Shown one piece after another: positions 6,451 through 14,262 of a stretch of 14,695 nt of DNA; position 1 is the first letter of the stretch; each line of letters begins with the position of its first letter. The position numbers were made by a program, and so were the translations under genes. The DNA is from Deltaproteobacteria bacterium (GTDB lineage Bacteria > Desulfobacterota > DAOWNY01), in assembly GCA_030642325.1 (NCBI GenBank), contig DAOWNY010000015.1, forward strand, positions 1 through 14,695, in the 5' to 3' direction. The notes under the pieces were generated by a model. The model was not told the origin of the DNA. It did not search any database and saw only the letters and a program-made list of their open reading frames with translations.

Positions 6451-6479
6451 ATATTAGCAATTTTTCAATACTAAGTCAA
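6451..6479 (-). promoter_or_regulatory. Sigma-70-type promoter of the thiamine operon
   Basis: TTGACT (6479-6474) and TAATAT (6456-6451) are separated by exactly 17 bases on the minus strand. Transcription would start around 6445, just inside the outermost P1 bases of the riboswitch, so the outer few P1 pairs may not be transcribed. Confidence 0.75.
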
Positions 6480-6557
6480 GGAATATTTCTATTTTGTGGA
6501 CCCTAAAGTTTTAAGTTGGTATTTAACGGGCACGGTTGTATTATAACAAAAAAATTT

Positions 6558-7013
6558 TTACTCCCCGTCCAAGACCTCCCGGATCTTTTGTGATAAACCT
6601 TGCATGGAGAAAGGTTTCTGGAGAAAAGCTTTACATCCTCGCTCCATGATCTCGGTTATATGACCATTAATAGCGTATCCACTGGCCAGAATTACTTTAA
6701 CGCCAGGGTTGAGTTGCTTTATTCTATTGAAAGTCTCTTTTCCCCCCATGTCCGGCATGATCATGTCCAGCATAATTAGATCAATTATGTCGACTTTTTT
6801 TTTATATACAGCGATTGCTTCTTTTCCGCTTTGAACCGATAAAACCTGATAGCCCAAGCTCTCCAGCATTTCAGTAACAACTTCAATAATAATGTCCTCG
6901 TCATCCACCAAAAGAATTGTTTCATCGCCTTCCACAATCTCATCGCAAAAAAATTGCTTCCCTGCCGGCTCCTTTTTGGATATTGATAAATAGTTGGTGG
7001 TCTTTTTTTCCAT
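6558..7013 (-). CDS. Single-domain response regulator (receiver only), possibly a detached hybrid-kinase receiver
   Basis: Residues 31-148 form one CheY-like receiver domain. Present are the acidic pair Asp37-Asp38 (ILLVDDED), the phosphoacceptor Asp83 in IMLDMIMPDMGG, Ser111 in place of the switch Thr/Ser, and Lys133 in LQKPF. There is no output domain. The 30-residue leader, with NYLSISKKEPAGK and EIVEGDETILLVDDE, reads like the linker between the ATPase and receiver domains of hybrid sensor kinases, where a stretch ending in NIYLP is usual. It may thus be a receiver left over from a lost kinase or a true stand-alone phospho-relay protein. No kinase gene is nearby, and the ATG at 7013 lacks a good ribosome site. 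It is upstream of, but transcribed separately from, the thiamine operon. Confidence 0.88.
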   Translation of the reverse strand: MEKKTTNYLSISKKEPAGKQFFCDEIVEGDETILLVDDEDIIIEVVTEMLESLGYQVLSVQSGKEAIAVYKKKVDIIDLIMLDMIMPDMGGKETFNRIKQLNPGVKVILASGYAINGHITEIMERGCKAFLQKPFSMQGLSQKIREVLDGE

Positions 7014-7525
<512 letters not shown>

Positions 7526-7528
7526 ATA

Positions 7529-8131
7529 TTAGTAGCCATCTTTACAATAAGTTAGTAAAAGGGGTTTTAGTTGTCTCAGGGCTTTTGCCCGATGACTGAT
7601 TCGATTTTTCAAAATGGGATTAAGCTCAGCAAATGTTTTTTGAAGTTCAGGAAAGAAAAAGAGGGGATCATATCCAAAACCTCTTTCTCCTTTTGGCTCC
7701 AAGCCTATTATTCCCCGACATTTTCCCTCCACAGAATGATTGGTGCCGCAAGGGATAGACAGGCTAATAACACATTTAAAAGCAGCCTTTCTTGCCTGCC
7801 AGGGGACACCCTTAAGCTCTTTTAATAATTTACAATTGTTATCTTCGTCGCTTACTCCCCTTCCCGCATACCGGGCTGAATATACACCCGGCCTTCCCCC
7901 TAAAAAATTAACCTCCAATCCCGAATCATCGGCAATGGTAATTCTATTAGTTAACTTTGAAATGGTGGTGGACTTTTTCAGCGCATTTTCCAAAAAAGTC
8001 TCGCCATCCTCAATGACCTGAGGTATATCTGAAAAGGAATTTAAGGTTAAGATTGTAACGGAAATGTCTTTTAATATTTCTTTTATCTCATTAATTTTAT
8101 GAATATTTCTTGTTGCTAAAACAATGTCCAT
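7529..8131 (-). CDS. rdgB: XTP/dITP (non-canonical purine NTP) pyrophosphatase, RdgB/HAM1 family
   Basis: Hydrolyses dITP, ITP and XTP to monophosphates, keeping deaminated purines out of nucleic acids. The 200-residue length is typical. Visible motifs are the nucleotide-binding ATRNIHKINEIKEIL (6-20), the acidic metal and catalytic segment IADDSGLEV (66-74), RPGVYSARYAG (80-90), GFGYDPLFFFPE (151-162) and ISHRAKAL (178-185). The ATG at 8131 comes 7 bp after the rph stop, so the two genes are almost certainly cotranscribed; rph and rdgB pair this way in many bacteria. Confidence 0.97.
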   Translation of the reverse strand: MDIVLATRNIHKINEIKEILKDISVTILTLNSFSDIPQVIEDGETFLENALKKSTTISKLTNRITIADDSGLEVNFLGGRPGVYSARYAGRGVSDEDNNCKLLKELKGVPWQARKAAFKCVISLSIPCGTNHSVEGKCRGIIGLEPKGERGFGYDPLFFFPELQKTFAELNPILKNRISHRAKALRQLKPLLLTYCKDGY

Positions 8132-8138
8132 CTTTAAG

Positions 8139-8879
8139 TTATCTTCTGAATATTGTAGAATCAGCCAGTATATTATATTGGATGGAAGTCAATTCTTCAA
8201 TGCCTCCGGCGGCCACATTGATCATCTCATCCAATTTTGCTTTTGAGAAAGGCGCCCCTTCCGCAGTCCCCTGAACTTCAACCATAAGACCTTTTCCTGT
8301 CATCACCAAATTCATATCTACATCAGCCGTACTATCTTCCTCATAATTAAGATCAAGGAGCACCTCTTCATCAACAACCCCCACACTAATGGCGGCAACA
8401 GAATCAATCAGGGGACTTTTTTTGATCTTACCCTCTTTGATTAAGGTTTGACAGGCATCATGGAGGGCAACAAAAGATCCGGTAATTGAAGCGGTTCTAG
8501 TCCCTCCATCCGCCTGAATAACGTCACAATCAATCCGGATTGTTTTTTCCCCAATGACATCCGATTGGAAAATAGACCGTAGAGAACGTCCTATTAAGCG
8601 CTGTATCTCATGGGTCCTTCCGCCGATTCTTCCCCGGATCGAATCCCGGGCGATTCGATTTTGAGTAGATGCGGGCAGCATTGAATATTCGGCGGTAATC
8701 CATCCGCAACCACTGTTCCTTAAAAACAGGGGGACTCCCTCCTCCACCGTAGCCGAACAAAGCACCTTGGTGTACCCCATTTCAATCAAAGCGGAACCGT
8801 GAGCATATTTCTGATAATTTTTGGTTATTTTAACCTTGCGAATGTCATCGGGTTTACGACCGTCCAGCCGAATCGACAA
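8139..8879 (-). CDS. rph: Ribonuclease PH (tRNA nucleotidyltransferase)
   Basis: A phosphate-dependent 3' exoribonuclease that trims tRNA 3' ends; it works as a hexamer. The 246-residue protein carries the standard features: the N-terminal RLDGRKPDDIRKV, the tRNA/phosphate-binding GGRTHEIQRLIGRSL (86-100), CDVIQADGGTRTASITGSF (118-136), the acidic DVDMNLVMT (186-194) and EVQGTAEGAPFS (201-212). The start is a TTG at 8879, chosen because AAAGGAG lies 7 nt upstream and the family start MSIRLDGR follows at once. It heads the rph-rdgB-tRNA-Pro unit, which may be driven by the candidate promoter near 9053-9082. tRNA-Pro and tRNA-Leu nearby are encoded with CCA, so its role there would be end trimming. 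Confidence 0.97.
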   Translation of the reverse strand: MSIRLDGRKPDDIRKVKITKNYQKYAHGSALIEMGYTKVLCSATVEEGVPLFLRNSGCGWITAEYSMLPASTQNRIARDSIRGRIGGRTHEIQRLIGRSLRSIFQSDVIGEKTIRIDCDVIQADGGTRTASITGSFVALHDACQTLIKEGKIKKSPLIDSVAAISVGVVDEEVLLDLNYEEDSTADVDMNLVMTGKGLMVEVQGTAEGAPFSKAKLDEMINVAAGGIEELTSIQYNILADSTIFRR

Positions 8880-9228
8880 CTCTTTGCTCCTTTACTGCTC
8901 CAAATGTTCAGCATTTTTCATGTTTATTGTAATCCGCATTGTGTTGACCGATTAAGCAATTATAATTTTAAAAAAATAAAGTTGCCGAAAGTATATTTTT
9001 GGCAACCGTTGCTTTTTTGTGGCTTCCACCCATCACACAACAATTAATAGAATATATAGATCAAAATACACCCAAATGTCAATATTAAGTTATAAACTTC
9101 CCCCCAACCCCTTGTTTCGGGAATCTGAGTTGAAAGTCCTTACATTGCACAATATATTTACGGCGAACAATGAACTAAAAGAATGAAAAAATAGCCATGG
9201 AATCAACAGCTCGGCTTATACTCCCGGT
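8880..9228. other. Leader/intergenic stretch upstream of rph
   Basis: No gene is visible. It holds the rph ribosome site, the candidate promoter at 9053-9082 and a small inverted repeat GTTGCC/GGCAAC (8981-8986 and 9001-9006) of uncertain meaning. No clear terminator for the OB-HD nuclease gene was found. Confidence 0.5.
9053..9082 (-). promoter_or_regulatory. Candidate sigma-70 promoter for rph-rdgB
   Basis: On the minus strand a perfect TTGACA (9082-9077) and TATATA (9058-9053) lie 18 bases apart. The leader to the rph start would be roughly 165 nt. The match is good but the region is AT-rich, so it is only a candidate. Confidence 0.5.
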
Positions 9229-10254
9229 TTATTTTTCCTGATTATCCTTAAGGAGATCTGTAAAAGGCAGGGTTCTCTGGGGATCATCGTCTTCCTTCTT
9301 GCTTTCATAGGTTTCTTTATAAAAAAAACGCTCGTACATTGAATGATACCCGGTCCAGCTTGATTGATTTGCTACATCCTGTTTAATGAAATTTCGGACC
9401 CCGTTGATCTTGGCATCCATATCATCAAAATAATAAAGTAGTATGGCTTCAAGTGTTTTTGGCTGCTTGGGTGAGCCAAAATTATATTGACCATGGTGGC
9501 TCAAAATTAGGTGTTTTAAGAGTATGGCCAGCTTTGGAGGGAAACCGGGGATTTTCTCAATATTATCTCCTACCATCTTAACGCCCAGGGTAATATGACC
9601 CAGCAGCCTTCCTTCATCGGTATAATCAAAAGATTTTTTATAAGAAAGTTCGTATATTTTGCCGATGTCATGAAGAATTCCACCGGAGAGAAGGAGATCT
9701 GTGTTAATCCCTTGATAAAGAGGGCCCACTTTTTGGACCAGTCTGCACAATGAAAGAGTATGCTCCAGTAGGCCGCCGATATAGGCATGGTGAAGGTTCT
9801 TTGCCGCCGGCGCCCGTTTGAATAACCGGATAAATTCCTTATTTTTGAAAAAGAGAGTTAAGAGTTCCTTTAAATATTTATCTTTTATGGTTGCGGAAAA
9901 AGCCATAAGTTCTTTAAACATCTCTTCAATATCTTGCTTGGCCATGGATAAAAAATCATCCGGTGAAACCTCATTATCGTTACAACGCTTGATGTCCGTA
10001 ATATTGAGCTGAAACTGTTTTTTAAAAATTATTGCCCTGGCCGTCAGTTTGATGTAATCATCCTTTTTAAATAGCTGAGAGATTTTATCGGCATTTTCCC
10101 ACACTCGTCCTTCAACCTCTCCGGTTTTATCTATCAACCTTAAATTGAGATATGATTTTCCGTTCCTGGATATAGCAATTGCCTTTTCTTTGACCAGAAA
10201 AAGATCTTCTATTTCAATGTTCTCTTTTAACTGATCTATAAAAATCCTTTTCAT
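9229..10254 (-). CDS. OB-fold plus HD-domain 3'-5' exoribonuclease, YhaM-like
   Basis: YhaM-type enzymes are metal-dependent 3'-5' exonucleases with an N-terminal nucleic-acid-binding OB fold and a C-terminal HD phosphohydrolase domain. In the 341-residue form used here, residues 10-90 look like the OB fold (RNGKSYLNLRLIDKTGEVEG). The HD domain shows His155-His156 in NLHHAYIGGLLEHT with His165, His195-Asp196 in GGILHDIGKI, His253-His254 in LSHHGQYNFGSP, and Asp277/Asp280 in YYFDDMDAKI. Its length is close to the roughly 310-330 residues of the family. I chose the ATG at 10254 because CAGGAG precedes it; an ATG at 10281 is in frame but lacks a clear ribosome site and adds nine charged residues. 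It lies between comEA and rph. Substrate preference cannot be told from sequence. Confidence 0.9.
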   Translation of the reverse strand: MKRIFIDQLKENIEIEDLFLVKEKAIAISRNGKSYLNLRLIDKTGEVEGRVWENADKISQLFKKDDYIKLTARAIIFKKQFQLNITDIKRCNDNEVSPDDFLSMAKQDIEEMFKELMAFSATIKDKYLKELLTLFFKNKEFIRLFKRAPAAKNLHHAYIGGLLEHTLSLCRLVQKVGPLYQGINTDLLLSGGILHDIGKIYELSYKKSFDYTDEGRLLGHITLGVKMVGDNIEKIPGFPPKLAILLKHLILSHHGQYNFGSPKQPKTLEAILLYYFDDMDAKINGVRNFIKQDVANQSSWTGYHSMYERFFYKETYESKKEDDDPQRTLPFTDLLKDNQEK

Positions 10255-10319
10255 TGTCTCCTGCTCTCTTTCACGCTTCATGCCATGGCCTTATGGTTGA
10301 AAACCCGGTGATATACATA

Positions 10320-10354
10320 GAAAAAAAGGGCTAGATAATTCTAGCCCTTTTTTA
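10320..10354. terminator. Bidirectional intrinsic terminator
   Basis: A perfect 14-bp stem, AAAAAAGGGCTAGA (10322-10335) with TCTAGCCCTTTTTT (10340-10353), around a TAAT loop. The A/T ends give U-runs in both directions. It lies just beyond the comEA stop and ends that gene on the minus strand; the OB-HD nuclease gene would then need its own promoter in the short gap, or readthrough. Confidence 0.88.
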
Positions 10355-10367
10355 AAAACCAAATTTT

Positions 10368-10703
10368 TTATTGTCCTATCTGTTTTAGGGTGTTTTCTCC
10401 TTTTGTGCTAAGATAATTATTGATTATCCCCAGTTTTTTTTCTCCTATTCCCTTAACGTTCAGTATATCACTATTCTCTTTAAAGGCGCCGTTTTTATTT
10501 CTGTGCTCCACAATTTTTTCTGCTGTCTTTTCGCCTATTCCCGGTAAAAGCACCAATTGTTCTACTGTTGCTGTATTAATGTTCAATTTACCTTCTAATT
10601 TAACCAGTTGATGCTCGGCGGCATCAAGGGTCCCCGCCGAAGACATGAAAGCTGCGGCCAATAAAAGAACTATTACAATAACCATGCTTCTTAAAACTTT
10701 CAA
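10368..10703 (-). CDS. ComEA-like helix-hairpin-helix DNA-binding protein, exported
   Basis: A small protein with an N-terminal export signal and two helix-hairpin-helix motifs, of the type that binds double-stranded DNA in the periplasm in natural-transformation systems. Residues 1-25 are basic then strongly hydrophobic (MVIVIVLLLAAAF), with cleavage likely near residue 29. The ComEA signature follows: KLNINTATVEQLVLLPGIG (39-57), KTAEKIVEHRNKNGAF (59-74) and the second hairpin NVKGIGEKKLGII (82-94). At 111 residues it is the short, single-domain form. The start is a TTG at 10703 with a near-perfect AAAGGAGG 5 nt ahead; a later ATG would lose the basic start of the signal. A strong terminator follows. 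No other competence genes are in the window, so a role in DNA uptake is only suggested. Confidence 0.9.
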   Translation of the reverse strand: MKVLRSMVIVIVLLLAAAFMSSAGTLDAAEHQLVKLEGKLNINTATVEQLVLLPGIGEKTAEKIVEHRNKNGAFKENSDILNVKGIGEKKLGIINNYLSTKGENTLKQIGQ

Positions 10704-10705
10704 TA

Positions 10706-10744
10706 TTACCTCCTTTGTGAAACCTTAAAGTATCTATTAAACAT
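10706..10744 (-). CDS. Possible 12-codon upstream ORF ahead of comEA
   Basis: An ATG at 10744 is preceded by AAAGGAG at good spacing (8 nt) and opens a 12-codon frame, MFNRYFKVSQRR. The last codons form the comEA ribosome site and its TAA stop ends 2 nt before the comEA TTG. This geometry suits translational coupling or a leader peptide. The peptide has no recognisable motif, and chance occurrence is quite possible. Confidence 0.35.
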   Translation of the reverse strand: MFNRYFKVSQRR

Positions 10745-10874
10745 TTCCCCAGCTCCTTTATTTAAAAAGGATGTAGTAAACTATTTTGGAGAAGTCGGTC
10801 CCGCTTCTTTTCTACCCTCCTTTCCTTTATTGTTATTTAATGCTTTTAATTTCCCTTAAGGCGAATAAATTAAA

Positions 10875-10962
10875 TGGTGCCGAAGGCGGGACTTGAACCC
10901 GCACGGGCTGTAACCCACCACCCCCTCAAGATGGCGTGTCTACCAAATTCCACCACTTCGGC
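10875..10962 (-). tRNA. tRNA-Leu, anticodon GAG
   Basis: An 88-nt class II tRNA with encoded CCA. The acceptor stem is GCCGAAG/CTTCGGC with discriminator A. The anticodon stem CCATC/GGTGG (one G-U pair) closes loop TTGAGGG, giving anticodon GAG. The long variable arm TGGGTTACAGCCCGT is typical of leucine, and the T-arm is GCGGG TTCAAGT CCCGC. It reads CUC/CUU. It follows secG by less than 40 bp and is probably cotranscribed with it. Confidence 0.97.
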
Positions 10963-10999
10963 TAATTTTAATCCTGGTCTGCATCTCCTTTAAACTAAA

Positions 11000-11341
11000 T
11001 TATTGGTTCTGGGTTTTTTCAGTTTCTTTAACTCCATCTTTATCGGGCTGAGACTCGGGGGTTACCGTTTGGGCCTCTTTTGGCGCATCCTTCATAATTG
11101 ATTCAGCGCTTCGGTCACCGGAAAAATAGGTTAGCGTAAGAGATGTTAACATAAAAACTATTGCGGCAATGGTGGTGAATTTTGACAAAAACCCGCCTGC
11201 GCCGCTGCTGCCAAAAACTGTCTGGCTTGAACCGGCACCAAAGGCAGAGCCTATATCAGCCCCTTTGCCGGTTTGCAATAAAACCACCATAATAAGGGTA
11301 ATACACATTATAACATGAATAGTAATTATAACCGCAGTCAT
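11000..11341 (-). CDS. secG: Preprotein translocase subunit SecG
   Basis: SecG is the small accessory subunit of the SecYEG channel in the inner membrane. The 113-residue protein has two membrane segments, about 3-22 (with the start ITIHVIMCITLIMVVLLQ) and 54-73 (FTTIAAIVFMLTSLTLTYF). They are joined by the conserved glycine/serine-rich loop GKGADIGSAFGAGSSQTVFG (25-44) and FLSKFT. A hydrophilic, acidic tail of about 40 residues follows, as is common in this family. The ATG at 11341 has AAGAGG 8 nt upstream. It sits about 40 bp after tpiA, a frequent arrangement in Proteobacteria-like genomes, with a tRNA-Leu directly behind it. Confidence 0.95.
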   Translation of the reverse strand: MTAVIITIHVIMCITLIMVVLLQTGKGADIGSAFGAGSSQTVFGSSGAGGFLSKFTTIAAIVFMLTSLTLTYFSGDRSAESIMKDAPKEAQTVTPESQPDKDGVKETEKTQNQ

Positions 11342-11381
11342 TAAAAAAACCTCTTGGTTGGGGGTTTGATAATTTTATTTT

Positions 11382-12134
11382 TTATTTAAACAGCACTATC
11401 TTGGCGAAAGATTTTGCGTCAAGGCCGGCTCCTCCCACTAAAGCGCCATCAATGTTGGGTTTCGCCATCAGTTCATTAATATTGTCGGGTTTTACGCTTC
11501 CTCCGTAAAGAATTCTTACTGAATCCGCCACCTCTTTTTTATACAACTGATTCAGGGTCTCCCGAATATGGAGGTGAACTTCCTCTGCTTGCTCAGCACT
11601 TGCTGTCATTCCGGTTCCAATCGCCCAGATTGGTTCATAGGCAACAACTATTCCTTCCATATCTTCTGCCAAAACTTCTTTTAGCCCTGAACTAATCTGG
11701 GTGCCGACCACAGAAAGAGTAAGTTTTTTCTCGCGGTCCGCCAGGGATTCTCCCACACATAAAATGGAGGTTATCCCTTCTTCCAGCGCACTTTTTATCT
11801 TTTTATTTACCATTTCATCGTTTTCAAAAAAGAATTGGCGGCGCTCCGAATGGCCTATTATTACATATCCACACCCCACATCCTTTATCATCGCAGGGGC
11901 TATTTCTCCGGTAAATGCACCTTTTTTTTCCCAATAAATATTTTGAGCGGCCAGATGAATATTAGAATTTTTAGTGACATTAAAGGCGGAGAAAAGGGAT
12001 ATAAAAGGTGGTGCAACTATGATCTCGCGATCATCAACTCCCCCCACCAAATCTTTCAGTTCATTGAAAAACAGGAGGGCCTCTTCAACTGTTTTATTCA
12101 TCTTCCAATTTCCCGCAATTATCGGTCGCCTCAT
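11382..12134 (-). CDS. tpiA: Triose-phosphate isomerase
   Basis: Interconverts dihydroxyacetone phosphate and glyceraldehyde 3-phosphate in glycolysis and gluconeogenesis. The 250-residue TIM barrel is of standard length and complete. Substrate-binding Asn9 and Lys11 lie in AGNWKMNK, the electrophile His95 in IIGHSERR, the catalytic base Glu167 in VAYEPIWAIGTG (with the flexible lid after it), and the phosphate-binding loop in ILYGGSVKPDN (208-218) and ALVGGAGL. The ATG at 12134 is preceded by AAAGGAG. It lies 145 bp downstream of pgk in the same direction, so it may be cotranscribed or have its own promoter in that AT-rich gap. Confidence 0.98.
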   Translation of the reverse strand: MRRPIIAGNWKMNKTVEEALLFFNELKDLVGGVDDREIIVAPPFISLFSAFNVTKNSNIHLAAQNIYWEKKGAFTGEIAPAMIKDVGCGYVIIGHSERRQFFFENDEMVNKKIKSALEEGITSILCVGESLADREKKLTLSVVGTQISSGLKEVLAEDMEGIVVAYEPIWAIGTGMTASAEQAEEVHLHIRETLNQLYKKEVADSVRILYGGSVKPDNINELMAKPNIDGALVGGAGLDAKSFAKIVLFK

Positions 12135-12279
12135 TTCCCCGGTTTTCTCCTTTTTATTTAATGGCCGTTCCCATGTGCTTTAAAATAAATAATTTTATCA
12201 ATTCTTCCCATTCTTGTAAACATTAATTTGATAAATAATACTCCGATTGACCATATTTAGCAATTATTAGAACAAAACA

Positions 12280-13461
12280 TTAAAGATCCAGTGCCACAAT
12301 GGCAGGAAGTTTTTTACCTTCCATCAGATCCAGGAAAGCCCCCCCTCCCGTGGAAATATAAGAGAACTTGGAAGATTCCCCGGTCCGGTGAATAGCCGCA
12401 TCGGTATCGCCCCCGCCAACAATGGTTAGGGCATAGGTATTAACCACGTGATTTACCATTGCATAGGTTCCGCGGCTGAATTGATCCATTTCAAAGGCCC
12501 CCATGGGTCCGTTCCAGATTATAGTCTTTGCGTTTTGTATGGCCTCACCATACAGGGTAACCGTGGCCGGCCCAATGTCTAAAACCATCCAGCTGTCGGG
12601 AATTTCCTGAATTGGTACCACCATTGTTTCCGCCTTGGGATCAAATCTATCCGCCACTACACAATCAACCGGCAGATATATTTTAACCTTTTTTTTTCTG
12701 ATGGATCTTAAAATCTGTTTTGCTATGCCTAAATATTCGGGTTCAATTTTTGATTTACCAACATTGCATTCCACACCTGCTAAAAAAGTATTGGCCATCG
12801 CGCCGCCGATAATAATTTTATCCACTTTGTCAATGAGGTTCTCAATCGCCCCCAGTTTGCTCGAAACCTTGGCACCGCCGATAATGGCCACTAACGGTCT
12901 TATCGGGTCTCCCATCGCTCTTGCAAAATAATCCAGCTCATTTTTCATTAAAAATCCCGCACCGCAATCTTTAACAAATCTGGTTACGGCGACAGTAGAG
13001 GCGTGAGCCCGGTGGGCGGTAGCAAAGGCATCATTGATAAATACATCACAAAGGTTTGCCAGCTTTTTTGCAAATGTATCGTCATTCTCTTCTTCTTCCT
13101 TATGAAACCTGACATTCTCCAGCAACAAAACGTCGCCGGGTTGCATTGCATTAATCGCTTCCTCTGTTTCTTTACCAATACAATCCTTTGTCGTCTTCAC
13201 TTCTTTTTTTAATAATCTCTTAAGTCTTCTAGCTATGGGGGCCATACTGAGTTCTTTTTTAATCTTCCCCCCCGGTCTCCCCACGTGGGATAATAGAATA
13301 ATCTTACTTTCTTCGTCCAGGGCATACTCTACCGTGGGAAGGATAGCGCGAATTCTGCTGTCATCTCGAATATTTCCATAATCATCAAGGGAAACATTAA
13401 AATCCACTCGGATTAAAAGCCTCTTTTTTTTAATGTCTATTTCATTAATGTACCGAATCAT
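12280..13461 (-). CDS. pgk: Phosphoglycerate kinase
   Basis: Transfers phosphate between 1,3-bisphosphoglycerate and ADP, the first ATP-forming step of glycolysis. At 393 residues it is full length. The N-terminal substrate domain shows IRVDFNVSLDD (17-27), DDSRIRAILPT and LSHVGRPGG (57-65), then LLENVRFHKEEEEN and FINDAFATAHRAHAST. The C-terminal nucleotide domain shows AIIGGAKVSSKLGAIENLI, IIGGAMANTFL, WNGPMGAFE, VGGGDTDAA (348-356) and STGGGAFLDLMEGK. The ATG at 13461 has an AAGGA ribosome site that overlaps the end of the upstream TPR-type gene, 12 bp away, so these two genes are likely translated from one message. Confidence 0.98.
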   Translation of the reverse strand: MIRYINEIDIKKKRLLIRVDFNVSLDDYGNIRDDSRIRAILPTVEYALDEESKIILLSHVGRPGGKIKKELSMAPIARRLKRLLKKEVKTTKDCIGKETEEAINAMQPGDVLLLENVRFHKEEEENDDTFAKKLANLCDVFINDAFATAHRAHASTVAVTRFVKDCGAGFLMKNELDYFARAMGDPIRPLVAIIGGAKVSSKLGAIENLIDKVDKIIIGGAMANTFLAGVECNVGKSKIEPEYLGIAKQILRSIRKKKVKIYLPVDCVVADRFDPKAETMVVPIQEIPDSWMVLDIGPATVTLYGEAIQNAKTIIWNGPMGAFEMDQFSRGTYAMVNHVVNTYALTIVGGGDTDAAIHRTGESSKFSYISTGGGAFLDLMEGKKLPAIVALDL

Positions 13462-13473
13462 TTATTATAGTCC

Positions 13474-14262
13474 TTAATTAAATATTTTGGATTCTGCCTC
13501 AGCCAACCCTTTTTTTGCCGTAATGTTATTCGGATTAATTTCCAATGCTCTACTAAATGCCGCTACAGCTTCTTTATGCCAAAATCCGTCCAGATAGTTT
13601 TTGCCAATTACAACATAGGCGGCTTCATATCCATTAACATACATGGAGTCAATTATTATCTGGAGGGAACCATTGCCAAACGCCTGATCAACCAACTCTT
13701 TATATTCAACTAAAAATCTAACCAGTAAACCATTTTGGGAATAATTAGGGAAAATTTTTTTTATCTGGGTTGCCCCTTCGGCAAAGAGAAAATGTACTCC
13801 CTCTATCCCCTCTGTTAAATCCTGCTCCGCTTTTTCAATAACTTTATTAACTTCCCCCAACATCTCTTTAATATTACCGCTTTTATCTTTTTGCTTTTCT
13901 TTAAACTGCAAATTTACGGGTTTATAAGCTTTTATTTGATAAATATTTTCTTTCAGTTTCATACACTCATGAAAGAGGGAACCGAAGGTCCAATCAAAAA
14001 GATAGCCGCATAGCCCTTCATCTGATTTATTATCTGATTTATTATCCCGAAAAAGGGCATGACACTGATCTTTTAATATCCATAAAGTACCTTGCCTTAC
14101 CTCGGTTCCCACCCAATAATCCATTTCCTCAAAATCAATCTTCTTCTCTTTTTTATACGTTTTATAGATACGATCAAAAAAGATCTTGGCCAATATAAAA
14201 TTTTCTACCAGATCCCTGACAAATAAATCCCTTCTTTTACTTAACAGCCATTTATTAACCAT
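13474..14262 (-). CDS. Uncharacterised TPR-tailed protein between gap and pgk
   Basis: Not a family I can name. The 262-residue protein has no signal peptide or membrane segment and is probably cytoplasmic. The N-terminal half is basic and aromatic-rich (WLLSKRRDLFVRDLVENFILAKIFF, quoted to show style only by its first 20 residues: WLLSKRRDLFVRDLVENFIL), with a YWVGTEVRQGTLWILKDQCH segment. The C-terminus (about 225-259) fits one tetratricopeptide repeat, including EAVAAFSRALEINPNNITAK. A 12-bp direct duplication gives DNKSDNKS in the middle. The ATG at 14262 lies in an 11-bp tandem repeat and has no clear ribosome site; neighbouring ATGs in the repeat run into stops within ten codons. Tight linkage to pgk suggests it is expressed with the glycolytic genes; its role, perhaps protein-protein contact, is unknown. 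Confidence 0.8.
   Translation of the reverse strand: MVNKWLLSKRRDLFVRDLVENFILAKIFFDRIYKTYKKEKKIDFEEMDYWVGTEVRQGTLWILKDQCHALFRDNKSDNKSDEGLCGYLFDWTFGSLFHECMKLKENIYQIKAYKPVNLQFKEKQKDKSGNIKEMLGEVNKVIEKAEQDLTEGIEGVHFLFAEGATQIKKIFPNYSQNGLLVRFLVEYKELVDQAFGNGSLQIIIDSMYVNGYEAAYVVIGKNYLDGFWHKEAVAAFSRALEINPNNITAKKGLAEAESKIFN
14021..14044. repeat. 12-bp tandem duplication inside the TPR-type gene
   Basis: TCTGATTTATTA occurs twice in direct succession. Being a multiple of three, it adds four residues (DNKS repeated) without breaking the frame. Probably a replication-slippage event. Confidence 0.8.

Noticed and set aside
8981..9006. Inverted repeat GTTGCC/GGCAAC upstream of rph
   Set aside because: Six base pairs around a 14-nt AT-rich loop is expected by chance; no further support for an operator.
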